From positions 1 to 64,000 of the forward strand of contig CAVVRF010000008.1 in the NCBI GenBank assembly GCA_963750535.1: a stretch of DNA of 64,000 bases, written 5' to 3'. Source of the stretch: JAKFWF01 sp963750535. GTDB taxonomy: Bacteria > Pseudomonadota > Alphaproteobacteria > Rhizobiales > Hyphomicrobiaceae. Shown one piece after another: positions 1-7,485 of the stretch. The stretch's first letter is position 1, and every line of letters starts with the position of its first letter. Below the pieces are notes generated by a model. That model was given only the letters and a program-made list of their open reading frames with translations. It made no database searches and was not told the DNA's origin. A program made the position numbers and the translations under genes.

Positions 1-1
1 T

Positions 2-730
2 CAGAGCGCGCCCGCCCAATTCGCGAACGGCGGCACCGGGCGCGCGCGTGGCCTCGAACTGTGGGGCCGGTGGGAGTCCCACAGCCGGCCCATGCGTGCC
101 GGCTTCGCATGCACTTGGTCGCACACGCGTCAGCTCGACCCGCTCGCATGGCGGCGTCTGCCGGACTATCACGCGCAGGGACTCGACGACTTCTGGCATC
201 CGGTGTACGAGACCCCGCACTGGTACCGACCGGCGCAGGACGAACCCTTACGTCTCGCCGTGGACGCCGACTGGAAACTGGGCGGCTGGCGGGTTGGAAC
301 GCGCCTGCAATTGGCGTCCGGCCGGCCGTACACCCCGGTCGTGGAAGTGGCGAGCGACCCTCTGAACACCAAGTACGGCATCGTGGGCGACAAAGGCAGC
401 GCCCGGTATCCGTTGTACCGGCGTCTGGACATGCGCCTGCAACGGCAGTTTCAGGGTGCTGGTGCGGACTGGAGCGTGTATGCCGACGTGTTGAACGTGA
501 CCGCGGCCGACAACGTCTATCAGGTGCGCTACAACCCCGCCTACACGGCTCGCTACGTGGTCCGCATGCTGCCGACCCTCCCACGCTCGGCGTGGAGGCG
601 CGGTTCTCGGACCCCGGTCGTCCGGCCCGGGGAGTTCCGGGGCTCCGGGACGCACCGGGTGGTGTGGCGCCGCCGGTCCGTCCGCTCGGGCGAAGTCCCG
701 CCCACGGCGGCCGGCGGCCCACGCTTCTGA
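2..730 (+). CDS. TonB-dependent outer-membrane receptor, C-terminal fragment (5' partial, frameshifted)
   Basis: The frame is open from the left edge and encodes the end of an outer-membrane beta-barrel. Visible receptor features are an NGGTGRARGLELW stretch, alternating aromatic strands (SGRPYTP, YPLYRRLDMRLQR, ADVLNVT) and a final segment ending LPTLGVEARF once a one-base indel near 580 is repaired. Receptors of this type import siderophores or other ligands with TonB energy, but the plug domain lies outside the window, so no ligand can be named. The true stop is unclear: the barrel could end near 606, while the uncorrected frame stops at 730. Style and neighbours look gammaproteobacterial rather than like the rest of the window. 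Confidence 0.6.
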   Translation, partial: QSAPAQFANGGTGRARGLELWGRWESHSRPMRAGFACTWSHTRQLDPLAWRRLPDYHAQGLDDFWHPVYETPHWYRPAQDEPLRLAVDADWKLGGWRVGTRLQLASGRPYTPVVEVASDPLNTKYGIVGDKGSARYPLYRRLDMRLQRQFQGAGADWSVYADVLNVTAADNVYQVRYNPAYTARYVVRMLPTLPRSAWRRGSRTPVVRPGEFRGSGTHRVVWRRRSVRSGEVPPTAAGGPRF

Positions 731-825
731 ATTGGCACTCGACGCGGGCACCACTCTGGAACGAAACTTCCTTTGTCCAGATCGGGGCCGGCAGGACGCG
801 GCACGATGCGGACGTGGGAGGAAGC

Positions 826-1814
826 ATGCGGAAGATCCAGTGGTCGACGTGGCGTTCGGCGCGGTGGCGGCATGCGCGGCCGTGACGGGGCACGCGGCCG
901 GGCTCGAGGACATGAGCCATTCCACGGGCGGCATCTACGTCGCGGTGCGCGACGACGGCGCCGTGAGCCGCAGCAACACGAATGGCGTCACTTACAACGT
1001 CGTCTCGACCGGCAGTGCGAAGCCGCTGCACGGGGTGGCGTTCGCCGGCACGTGGTTCGTGGCGGTCGGCGACAGCGGGCGCGCGATTCGCAGCTCGGAC
1101 ACCGGTCTCCACTGGGCCGCCGACAATTCGCGCACCACGTCGCGGCTGCGTGAGGTCACCGCGCACGCCAATGGGGACTATTTCATCGCCGTCGGCGACA
1201 CCGGGACGACGTTGCGCAAGGTCACTTCGGCCGCGGCCTGGGACACGACCGCGTCGCCGACGGCGAAGGCGCTGTATTCCGTGGCCTCCAATGGACTGAA
1301 TCCGGGCATTCTGGTCGCGGTCGGCAACGCGGGCACGATTCTGCGCAGTACCGATCAGGGGATCACGTGGTCGGTGCTTGCGGCGCTTCCCCGGCGCTCC
1401 CAACCTGCGCGGCGTCGCCGGTGGCTCGTTCAACAATTACTTCGTAGCCGTGGGCCAGGGCGGGAAGATTTTCCGCAGCACCGATATCGGATTCTCCTGG
1501 GAAGAGGTGTCGAATCCGGCCGTGACCGCCGATTTGAACGACGTCGCGAGCGACCTCTCCAACCGCTTCGTCGCCGCAGGCGCGGGCGGTACGGTGGTAC
1601 GGAGCGGCACGAATGCGGCGCCCGGCAGCTGGCTGCCGGTTCGCCGGGATCAGCGGTGACGCTCGCCGGCGTGCACCACGATGGCGTCTATTTCTATGCC
1701 GTCGGCGGCAGCGAAGGCGTGTTCCGCAGTCTGGATGGCACGTCGTGGCTGAACGTGCCGGTGGCGCCGGCGACCTGGTCCGACGTCAAACGCCGCTACG
1801 GCGACGGCCGCTGA
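826..1814 (+). CDS. YCF48/BNR-like repeat protein, probably exported (frameshifted)
   Basis: Repeated units of the form 'GTWFVAVGDSG..IRSSDTGLHW' recur about every 40-45 residues. They carry the glycine-rich FVAVG(D/N/Q)xG and RS(T/S)DxGxxW signatures of the photosystem-II-stability (YCF48)/BNR beta-propeller family. The start at 826 follows a strong GGAGGA box and gives a short hydrophobic, signal-like N-terminus. Three indels interrupt it (about 840, 1385 and 1640), and the repeat pattern continues across each break. Such proteins are usually secreted or periplasmic propellers of unknown ligand. It lies in the possibly foreign leftmost segment, just downstream of the receptor fragment. Confidence 0.6.
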
Positions 1815-1856
1815 GCGCACAGACCCCCCCTGCGCGCCGCGGCGCGCTCCTCTAGA

Positions 1857-1885
1857 ATGCCTGCATGAGTGTCGTGTCGGTCGGC
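1857..1885. other. Probable junction between two unrelated sequence segments
   Basis: Left of this point lie a TonB receptor tail and a YCF48-type protein. Right of it begins an amino-acid ABC permease lacking its first ~40-50 residues, including the first transmembrane segment. The left sequence ends with a TAGAAT-like box a few bases before an ATG, as if another gene were about to start. The permease homology picks up abruptly a few codons later. This is either an assembly chimera or a real deletion/rearrangement breakpoint. Confidence 0.45.
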
Positions 1886-2485
1886 GTCGGCCTGATGAGC
1901 GTGGCGCGATCGCGCCTGCTGCGGACGCTGGCGCTCTGCTACGTCGAGTTCTGGCGCGATATTCCGCTCTTGGTGAACCTGCTGTTCGTCTACTTCGGCG
2001 CGCCATTGATCGGTGTTCCCCTTGGTCCATTTGCCGCCGCTTTGCTGAGCCTGACACTGTGGGGCGGTGCCAATGGCGCCGAGATCGTGCGCGGCGGCAT
2101 CGGGTCGGTGCCGCAACACCAGTATCAGTGCGCGACGGCCCTCGGCCTCAAGCGCTGGGAGACCTTCTATTTCATCGTGCTGCCCCAGGCGCTGATGCCG
2201 ATACTGCCGCCGATGACCGGCCTGTTCACGACGCTGATCCAGGCGACCTCGCTCGCGTCGCTGGTCGGCGTCACCGAGTTCTTTCGCGTCAACCAGATCG
2301 TGGTCGAGCGAACGACCATGCAGCTCGGCCACAGCCCGGCATTTCTGGTCTTCGGGTTCACCTTGGTGGTCTATTTCGTGATCTGCTCGGCGCTGACGAG
2401 ACTGACCAATCATCTCGAGCGTCGATTGCGGCGGACCGGCCGGCAGCCGCTGCCGGCAGCGCGCGCGGCTCGCGAGAGTGTCTAG
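1865..2485 (+). CDS. Polar amino-acid ABC transporter permease, 5'-truncated
   Basis: Inner-membrane subunit of a His/Glu/Gln-type amino-acid importer. It shows the family stretch YVEFWRDIPLLV followed by several membrane segments and the EAA-like loop (GANGAEIVRGGI, then ATALGLKRWETF) that docks with the ATPase. It is 206 residues and opens in mid-domain (VVSVGVGLMSVAR), so the first transmembrane helix and usual start are missing. The ATG at 1865 is probably not the natural start. The matching ATPase follows 15 bp downstream. No periplasmic binding protein is visible, presumably lost beyond the junction to the left. Confidence 0.75.
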   Translation: MSVVSVGVGLMSVARSRLLRTLALCYVEFWRDIPLLVNLLFVYFGAPLIGVPLGPFAAALLSLTLWGGANGAEIVRGGIGSVPQHQYQCATALGLKRWETFYFIVLPQALMPILPPMTGLFTTLIQATSLASLVGVTEFFRVNQIVVERTTMQLGHSPAFLVFGFTLVVYFVICSALTRLTNHLERRLRRTGRQPLPAARAARESV

Positions 2486-2500
2486 CCGGCTTGGAGGGCA

Positions 2501-3259
2501 TTGGCATTGGGCACGGTCGACGTACCGATCATCGCGGCATCCGGTCTGGTGAAGCAGTTCGGCCGGCACCGGGTGCTCGACGACGTCAGCTTCGGCATCT
2601 CACGCGGCGAGAGGCTGGCGATCATCGGACCGAGCGGCTCCGGCAAGAGCACGCTCATCCGCTGTCTCAACGGTCTCGTGACACCCGACCTGGGCAGCCT
2701 CAGCTTCCAGGGGCGGCCGATCGCGATGAAATCCCAGTCGGACTGGCGGCGGTTGCGTCAGCGCGTCGGAATGGTGTTTCAGGACTACGCGCTGTTTCCC
2801 CACCTGACGGTGCTCGGCAACATCACTCTGGCGCCCGTGCGGGCGGGGATCAGCCTGCAATCCGAGGCGGAGCAGGAGGCCCACCGCCTGCTGGCGCGCA
2901 TCCATCTTCCCGACAAGGCGCAGGCCTATCCGGAGCAGCTTTCCGGCGGGCAGCAACAGCGCGTGGCGATCGCGCGAGCCCTCGCCATGCGCCCCGAGGT
3001 GATGCTGTTCGACGAGCCGACGTCGGCGCTCGACCCGGAGATGATCAAGGAAGTGCTCGACCTCATCATCGAGCTCGCCGAGGAGGGTATGACGATGGCG
3101 GTGGTTTCCCATGAGATGGGATTCGTCCGCGGCGTGGCGAGCCAGGTCCTGTTCATGGACCATGGCCGGGTCGTGGAGCAGGGCCCGCCGAGCCGCATCT
3201 TCGACGCGCCGGAGGAGCCGAGGACCCGCGCATTCCTCTCCAAGGTGTTCCGGCACTGA
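2501..3259 (+). CDS. Polar amino-acid ABC transporter ATP-binding protein (GlnQ/HisP type)
   Basis: Cytoplasmic ATPase energising the upstream permease. It has Walker A GPSGSGKST (about residue 43), Q-loop VFQDYALFPHLT, signature LSGGQQQR, Walker B VMLFDEPTSALDPE and the H-loop VSHEMGF typical of the GlnQ/HisP group. The length of 252 residues is normal for the family. The start taken is TTG 2501, preceded by GGAGG at 2493-2497. No better ATG lies in frame before the conserved 'IIAASGLVKQFG' opening. The gene forms the end of a short operon with the truncated permease, and the convergent CMD genes follow on the other strand. Confidence 0.9.
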   Translation: MALGTVDVPIIAASGLVKQFGRHRVLDDVSFGISRGERLAIIGPSGSGKSTLIRCLNGLVTPDLGSLSFQGRPIAMKSQSDWRRLRQRVGMVFQDYALFPHLTVLGNITLAPVRAGISLQSEAEQEAHRLLARIHLPDKAQAYPEQLSGGQQQRVAIARALAMRPEVMLFDEPTSALDPEMIKEVLDLIIELAEEGMTMAVVSHEMGFVRGVASQVLFMDHGRVVEQGPPSRIFDAPEEPRTRAFLSKVFRH

Positions 3260-3261
3260 AC

Positions 3262-3831
3262 CTATACGGTCGCGCCCAGCGACTGCATCAGTCGGTTGGC
3301 CCAGCCGAACATCGCGACGGCATGCGTCAGATCGAGAATTTCCCCGTCGCTCAATCCGACGGCGCGGAGCGGCTCGGCGTCGCCCGGAGTGAGCGAGGCC
3401 GGGTCCCGCGTGAGCTTGGCCGCGAAGGCGACGATCGCCGACCGTCGTGTATCGAGGTCCGCCTCCACTCCATCCCGGTGCAATCGCTCCATCACCTCCG
3501 GCGCCTTGGCGAGCTCGCTGAACCGCTTGGCGTGGACCGACGCACAGTAGGCGCAGCCGTTGATCCGCGACGCCACCACCGCGCCGAGCTCGCGGTCGGC
3601 GCGCGGCAATCCCCGCGGCCCGAACATGATGGCGTTGTAGAGCGGCGAGCGCTCCCTGACGGTTTCGGGATCGTGGGCCAGAACGAGCGCATAGGCGCCA
3701 ACGGCGCGATTTGACGGCGTGATCTTGAGCGCTTCGCGCTGCTCGGCGGTGGCGGCATCGAGATCGACCGGAGCGAGCCACGGCTGCCATCCGAGCTCGC
3801 CCTTGGTGAAATCACGCATCGGTTTCGTCAT
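3262..3831 (-). CDS. Alkylhydroperoxidase/CMD-domain protein (peroxidase-related, Avi_7169-like)
   Basis: 189-residue AhpD-like protein of the carboxymuconolactone decarboxylase fold, with the redox motif CAYCASVHAKRF (CxxCxxxH) near the middle and a C-terminal WANRLMQSLG helix. Family members reduce hydroperoxides or act as thiol-disulfide partners. The physiological substrate of this subgroup is not established. The start at 3831 (MTKPMRDF) overlaps the stop of the upstream CMD gene by four bases (ATGA), so the two are translationally coupled. The frame extends further upstream, but that part overlaps the neighbour and lacks family similarity. The pairing with a second CMD protein and amino-acid ABC genes resembles known Avi_7169/Avi_7170-type pairs (from memory of the families). 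Confidence 0.8.
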   Translation of the reverse strand: MTKPMRDFTKGELGWQPWLAPVDLDAATAEQREALKITPSNRAVGAYALVLAHDPETVRERSPLYNAIMFGPRGLPRADRELGAVVASRINGCAYCASVHAKRFSELAKAPEVMERLHRDGVEADLDTRRSAIVAFAAKLTRDPASLTPGDAEPLRAVGLSDGEILDLTHAVAMFGWANRLMQSLGATV

Positions 3832-4337
3832 TGCTTGCCTCCGAGCATGGCCAGGCCGGCGCGCACCCGCGCCTGGAAATTGACGTACGCAATCACTTGC
3901 GACAGCGCGACCACCGCCTGCGGCGACAGACCGACGTCGGCGAGCGCACCGATATGGCCGGCCTGCGATGATTCCGGATCGAGCGTGACGCGGTCGATGT
4001 GTGCCAGGATGCGGCCCCATCGCTCATTGGCCGCCGCCGGGGATTTCGCCAGCACTGACGACGCAAGCCGTCCGTCCGGATCGATGGGCCGCAGCAGCGC
4101 CTGATAGTGGGCTTCCAGCGCGCCATCGCGCAGCAGGCAAGCAATGCGCAATCCGGCGGCGGCCCGCTCGGCCCGTGACAGGCCTGCTTCCGTGGCGGGA
4201 CGGAAAACGGCGTCGTCGCTCGCCTGCGTGAAGCGCACCACGTCGCTCCGTTCGGCTCTGAGCTCGGCCAGGGCGCTGCCTGAAGCGACGCCGGCCAGCT
4301 TGTTCATTACGTCGTCGGAATCGGCGGACACGGCCAT
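3828..4337 (-). CDS. CMD-domain protein, Avi_7170-like
   Basis: 169-residue all-helical protein related to the carboxymuconolactone decarboxylase fold, beginning MAVSADSDDVMNKLAGV and ending with the helix QVIAYVNFQARVRAGL. It lacks the CxxC redox pair seen in its partner (3262-3831), so it may be a structural or substrate-binding partner rather than a peroxidase. The four-base overlap with the downstream CMD gene indicates an operon. The flavoprotein gene ends 3 bases upstream on the same strand (4341). Assignment to the Avi_7170-type family is from recognised sequence style; the substrate is unknown. Confidence 0.7.
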   Translation of the reverse strand: MAVSADSDDVMNKLAGVASGSALAELRAERSDVVRFTQASDDAVFRPATEAGLSRAERAAAGLRIACLLRDGALEAHYQALLRPIDPDGRLASSVLAKSPAAANERWGRILAHIDRVTLDPESSQAGHIGALADVGLSPQAVVALSQVIAYVNFQARVRAGLAMLGGKQ

Positions 4338-4340
4338 GAG

Positions 4341-5846
4341 CTAGGTTCCTTTCGCAAAGAATGCGCTGATGTCCGAGGCGGCGGTGAACTCGTCGCCGCG
4401 CAATTCGGGCGTGTCGAAGGTGAGCAGGCGTTGCCAGTTGCGCCCGAAATCCTCGCAGAAGAGCGAGCCGGCGATCCCCTGGGCCATGCGCTCGGCGCCG
4501 ACGCTGATCGCTGGAATGTCTCCGGTCAGTGGACCGTGACTGAGAAACGCCGGAAACGAAAAGCAGTGCACGCGCTCCACCCATGGCGTGGTGCCGGGCG
4601 TGCGCTCGAGGAATTCGAATGCCGGTCCGAGAAAGGGGTCCGCGGCCTGCTCCAGCGGCCGCCCATCCGGCGGCTCGAAGCGGTCGCGCCACAGAAGGAC
4701 GTTGCGCGCGATCCTGTCGAGCTCCGGCCGCCGCGACCAATCGACGGTGAAGCCGGTCGCCAGGATCAGGAAATCGAATGCCAGGAGACCGCGGCTGGTA
4801 TCGATCAGGATCCGATCGCCCTCGTTGGATACCGACCGAGGCTCGCATCCGGTGATGACCGAGAAATTCGCGTGGCGCGAGCACCTGAGCATCGAGTCGC
4901 GCGGCGGCGGAATGGCGCTGTCGGCGATGAATTGCACGATCGCCCAGCGTTGCGCCGGCGGCAGCTGATGGAAGCCGTGCCACATCCCCGGGCTGCCGAT
5001 GCCCATGCCGCGGTTGATGCGCGGCACGTCGGATCGCCGCACCAGCATTGCGACCCGCTTCGCACCATGCTCGAGGGCCTCGGCCGCATTGTCGACCGCG
5101 GAGGCGCCGGCGCCGATCACGCCGACCGTCTTGCCGGCAAGGCCGGCGAAGTCGATCGCGTCGCTCGAATGCGCGCACCGCTCGCCTCGAATGGCGCGGA
5201 ACAGCTCGGGTACGAACTCGCCGCCGAGACCGTCGCGGCCGTTCGCCAGTATCACCCGCCGCGCCGCGACACGGCGGACGCCTGCGGCGGTCCGCAAGGT
5301 CAGCACCACATGGTCCGAACCGCCATCGATGTCAGTGACCTCGCAGTCGTTCTCGATCGGCATCGCCACCATCCGGCGATACCAGCGCAGGTAGTCCATC
5401 CACTGCGTACGGGGTATCCGGTGAAGCCGCGGCCATGCCTCGTGTCCGAACTGCGCCTCGTACCAGGCGCGGAAGGTCAGGCTCGGAAAGCCGAGCGCCG
5501 GTCCGGTCAGCTCCGGCGGCGAGCGCAGTACCTCCATGCGCGCGTATGTCAGCCACGGCCCCTCGTGCCCTTCGGGACTGCGATCGAAGAGTGCGGCGCG
5601 CGTGATGCCCAGGCGTCGCAATGCCAGGGCCGCCGCGAGCCCGGCCATGCCGGCGCCGACGATTGCCACGTCGAGCATCGGTCCATGGTCGGGATGCAGG
5701 CGCGGCTCCAGCCACGCTTTCGCCGGCGGTACCAGCAGCAGATCGAGCTCCCGGCTGAAACGTGCTTCGAGCTCGGCAAGGGACGCGGCACCTGGATCGG
5801 CGCCCGCCTTGCCGGATCGATTGAGCAGCGGAGAGGGTCCGGTCAT
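4341..5846 (-). CDS. FAD/NAD(P)-dependent oxidoreductase (flavoprotein monooxygenase-like)
   Basis: 501-residue flavoprotein. Near residue 50 it has a dinucleotide-binding DVAIVGAGMAGLAAALAL (FAD). Around residue 200 is a second Rossmann motif, VGVIGAGASAVDNAAEAL, expected to bind NAD(P)H, and a late ATGFTVDWS motif typical of flavin monooxygenases. The aromatic-rich central part (TFRAWYEAQFG, TQWMDYLRWYRRM) resembles Baeyer-Villiger-like or N-hydroxylating flavoproteins, but the exact reaction cannot be read. The start at 5846 overlaps the stop of the liv ATPase by four bases, linking this enzyme and the CMD genes to the branched-chain-type transporter and suggesting it oxidises the imported compound. 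Confidence 0.75.
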   Translation of the reverse strand: MTGPSPLLNRSGKAGADPGAASLAELEARFSRELDLLLVPPAKAWLEPRLHPDHGPMLDVAIVGAGMAGLAAALALRRLGITRAALFDRSPEGHEGPWLTYARMEVLRSPPELTGPALGFPSLTFRAWYEAQFGHEAWPRLHRIPRTQWMDYLRWYRRMVAMPIENDCEVTDIDGGSDHVVLTLRTAAGVRRVAARRVILANGRDGLGGEFVPELFRAIRGERCAHSSDAIDFAGLAGKTVGVIGAGASAVDNAAEALEHGAKRVAMLVRRSDVPRINRGMGIGSPGMWHGFHQLPPAQRWAIVQFIADSAIPPPRDSMLRCSRHANFSVITGCEPRSVSNEGDRILIDTSRGLLAFDFLILATGFTVDWSRRPELDRIARNVLLWRDRFEPPDGRPLEQAADPFLGPAFEFLERTPGTTPWVERVHCFSFPAFLSHGPLTGDIPAISVGAERMAQGIAGSLFCEDFGRNWQRLLTFDTPELRGDEFTAASDISAFFAKGT

Positions 5847-6640
5847 GCGGGACGCTCCGCCGGCTGGCCCGGCAATTGGCCGGGGCCGGTTCCGCCGCCC
5901 AGATAGGCATCGCGGATGCGGCTGTCGCGCAGCAGGTCTCGTGCCGGACCGGCAAGCGCGATGCGGCCATTTTGCAGGACATAGCCGAAATCGGCGATCT
6001 GCAACGCGAGATGGGCGTTCTGCTCGACCATGAACACGGTCACGCCCTGCCGGTTGATCTCGCGGATATGCGCCAGCACGCGATCGACATGGAGCGGCGA
6101 CAGGCCCATGGTCGGCTCGTCCATGCACAACACCCGTGGCCGCCCCATCAGCGCCCGCGCCATCGCCACCATCTGCTGCTCGCCGCCCGAGAGCGTGCCA
6201 GCGAGCTGGTCCTTGCGATCGGCCAGCCGCGGAAACAGCTGCAGCATCCGTTGGTAATCCGCCGCGACCGCGGTCGCGTCGTCACGCGTGTAGGCACCCA
6301 TCAGCACGTTCTCGCGCACCGACATGCCGCCGAACAGGCGCCGCGCCTCCGGCACCGAGCCGATCCCTTGCCGGATGATCCGCGGCGTCGGCCAGCCGGT
6401 GATCGCGGTGCCGTCGAGCATTACCTCGCCCGAGCGCGGCCGAAGCAGTCCAAGGATGCACTTCATGGTCGTCGACTTGCCGCTCGCGTTGCCGCCGAGC
6501 AGGCAAACGATCTGGCCGCGCCCGACCTCGATCGTGAGATCGAAGTGGACCTGCGTCGGTCCGTAGAACGAATTGATCGAATTGAGTTCGAGAATTGGCC
6601 CGCTGCCGGGCGGCGCGGCGTTCGCGATTGCACCGCTCAT
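5843..6640 (-). CDS. livF: Branched-chain-type ABC transporter ATP-binding protein LivF
   Basis: Second ATPase of a hydrophobic/branched-chain amino-acid (HAAT) importer, acting at the inner membrane. Motifs are Walker A GGNASGKST, Q-loop SVPEARRLFGGMSV, signature LSGGEQQM, Walker B VLCMDEPTMGLSP and the LivF ending GRIALAGPARDLL. Walker A reads G-G-N-A-S-G-K-S-T, slightly off the usual GxNGAGKST but with the key lysine intact. The start chosen is 6640 (MSGAIANA), overlapping the livG stop by ATGA. A longer upstream frame would only overlap livG. It sits in livG-livF order with fused permease and binding protein upstream on the same strand. Confidence 0.88.
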   Translation of the reverse strand: MSGAIANAAPPGSGPILELNSINSFYGPTQVHFDLTIEVGRGQIVCLLGGNASGKSTTMKCILGLLRPRSGEVMLDGTAITGWPTPRIIRQGIGSVPEARRLFGGMSVRENVLMGAYTRDDATAVAADYQRMLQLFPRLADRKDQLAGTLSGGEQQMVAMARALMGRPRVLCMDEPTMGLSPLHVDRVLAHIREINRQGVTVFMVEQNAHLALQIADFGYVLQNGRIALAGPARDLLRDSRIRDAYLGGGTGPGQLPGQPAERPA

Positions 6641-7482
6641 GTCACTGCCTCCGGGGCCGCCGCGGTGTCCCGGCCGATCTGGCCATGGCCGAGGTAGGCC
6701 TCGATCACGCGCGGATCGGATGCCACCTCTGCCGGGCAGCCCTCCGCGATCTTCGCTCCGCCGTCCATCACCATCACCCGATCGGACAGCTGCATCACCA
6801 TGTCGAGCTTGTGCTCGATCAGCAGGATCGTGAGCCCGCGCTGCTTCAGGCCGCGAATGATCTCGAGCATTTCCGCCGTTTCGGTGGGGTTCATTCCGGC
6901 AGTCGGCTCGTCCAGCAGCAGCAGGCGCGGGCGCAGCGCGAGCGCACGCGCGATCTCGATGCGCCGACGGTTGGCATAGGACAGGCTGAACGCCGGATTG
7001 TCGGCCCTCGGCAGCAGACGTTCGCCGAAGATGGCCAGGATGTCCTTGACCTCGGCGCGCAGTCGCGCCTCCTCGGCCGCCACCCGGTTGGGTTGCACCA
7101 GTGCGAGCACCAGCTCGCCCACCGGTCCGAGCAGCGGCCAACGCGGCTTGACCTCGACGAGCCGGGTGTGCGCGCCGACGAGCACGTTGTCCATCACGCT
7201 CAGATTGCCGAACACCCGGCCGTGCTGGAATGTACGCGCGATCCCCATCGCAGCCAGACGCTCGGCCGGCAGTCCGGTGACATCCGTCCCTTCAAGCTCA
7301 ACCGTGCCTGAATCCGGCGGCTCGAGACCGGTCACGATGTTGAACAGGGTCGTCTTGCCGGCGCCATTGGGGCCGATTACGCTCACGAGCTCGCCCTCGG
7401 CAACGTCGAGGTCGATCTGGTTGACCGCGACGAGGCCGCCGAACCGTCGGGTGAGCTTCCTGATCTCGAGCAGCTTCGCCAT
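6637..7482 (-). CDS. livG: Branched-chain-type ABC transporter ATP-binding protein LivG
   Basis: 281-residue ATPase of the same importer. It shows Walker A GPNGAGKTT, a long LivG-specific insert (VRRLVEVKPRW-like region followed by AEEARLRAEVKDIL), a signature degraded to LSYANRRRIEIARAL as is usual in LivG, Walker B LLLLDEPTAGMNPTET and the ending RVIEAYLGHG. The degenerate signature is a family trait, not damage. It lies 3 bases downstream of the fused permease gene and overlaps livF by four bases. It pairs with LivF to form the heterodimeric motor. Confidence 0.9.
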   Translation of the reverse strand: MAKLLEIRKLTRRFGGLVAVNQIDLDVAEGELVSVIGPNGAGKTTLFNIVTGLEPPDSGTVELEGTDVTGLPAERLAAMGIARTFQHGRVFGNLSVMDNVLVGAHTRLVEVKPRWPLLGPVGELVLALVQPNRVAAEEARLRAEVKDILAIFGERLLPRADNPAFSLSYANRRRIEIARALALRPRLLLLDEPTAGMNPTETAEMLEIIRGLKQRGLTILLIEHKLDMVMQLSDRVMVMDGGAKIAEGCPAEVASDPRVIEAYLGHGQIGRDTAAAPEAVT

Positions 7483-7485
7483 CGC

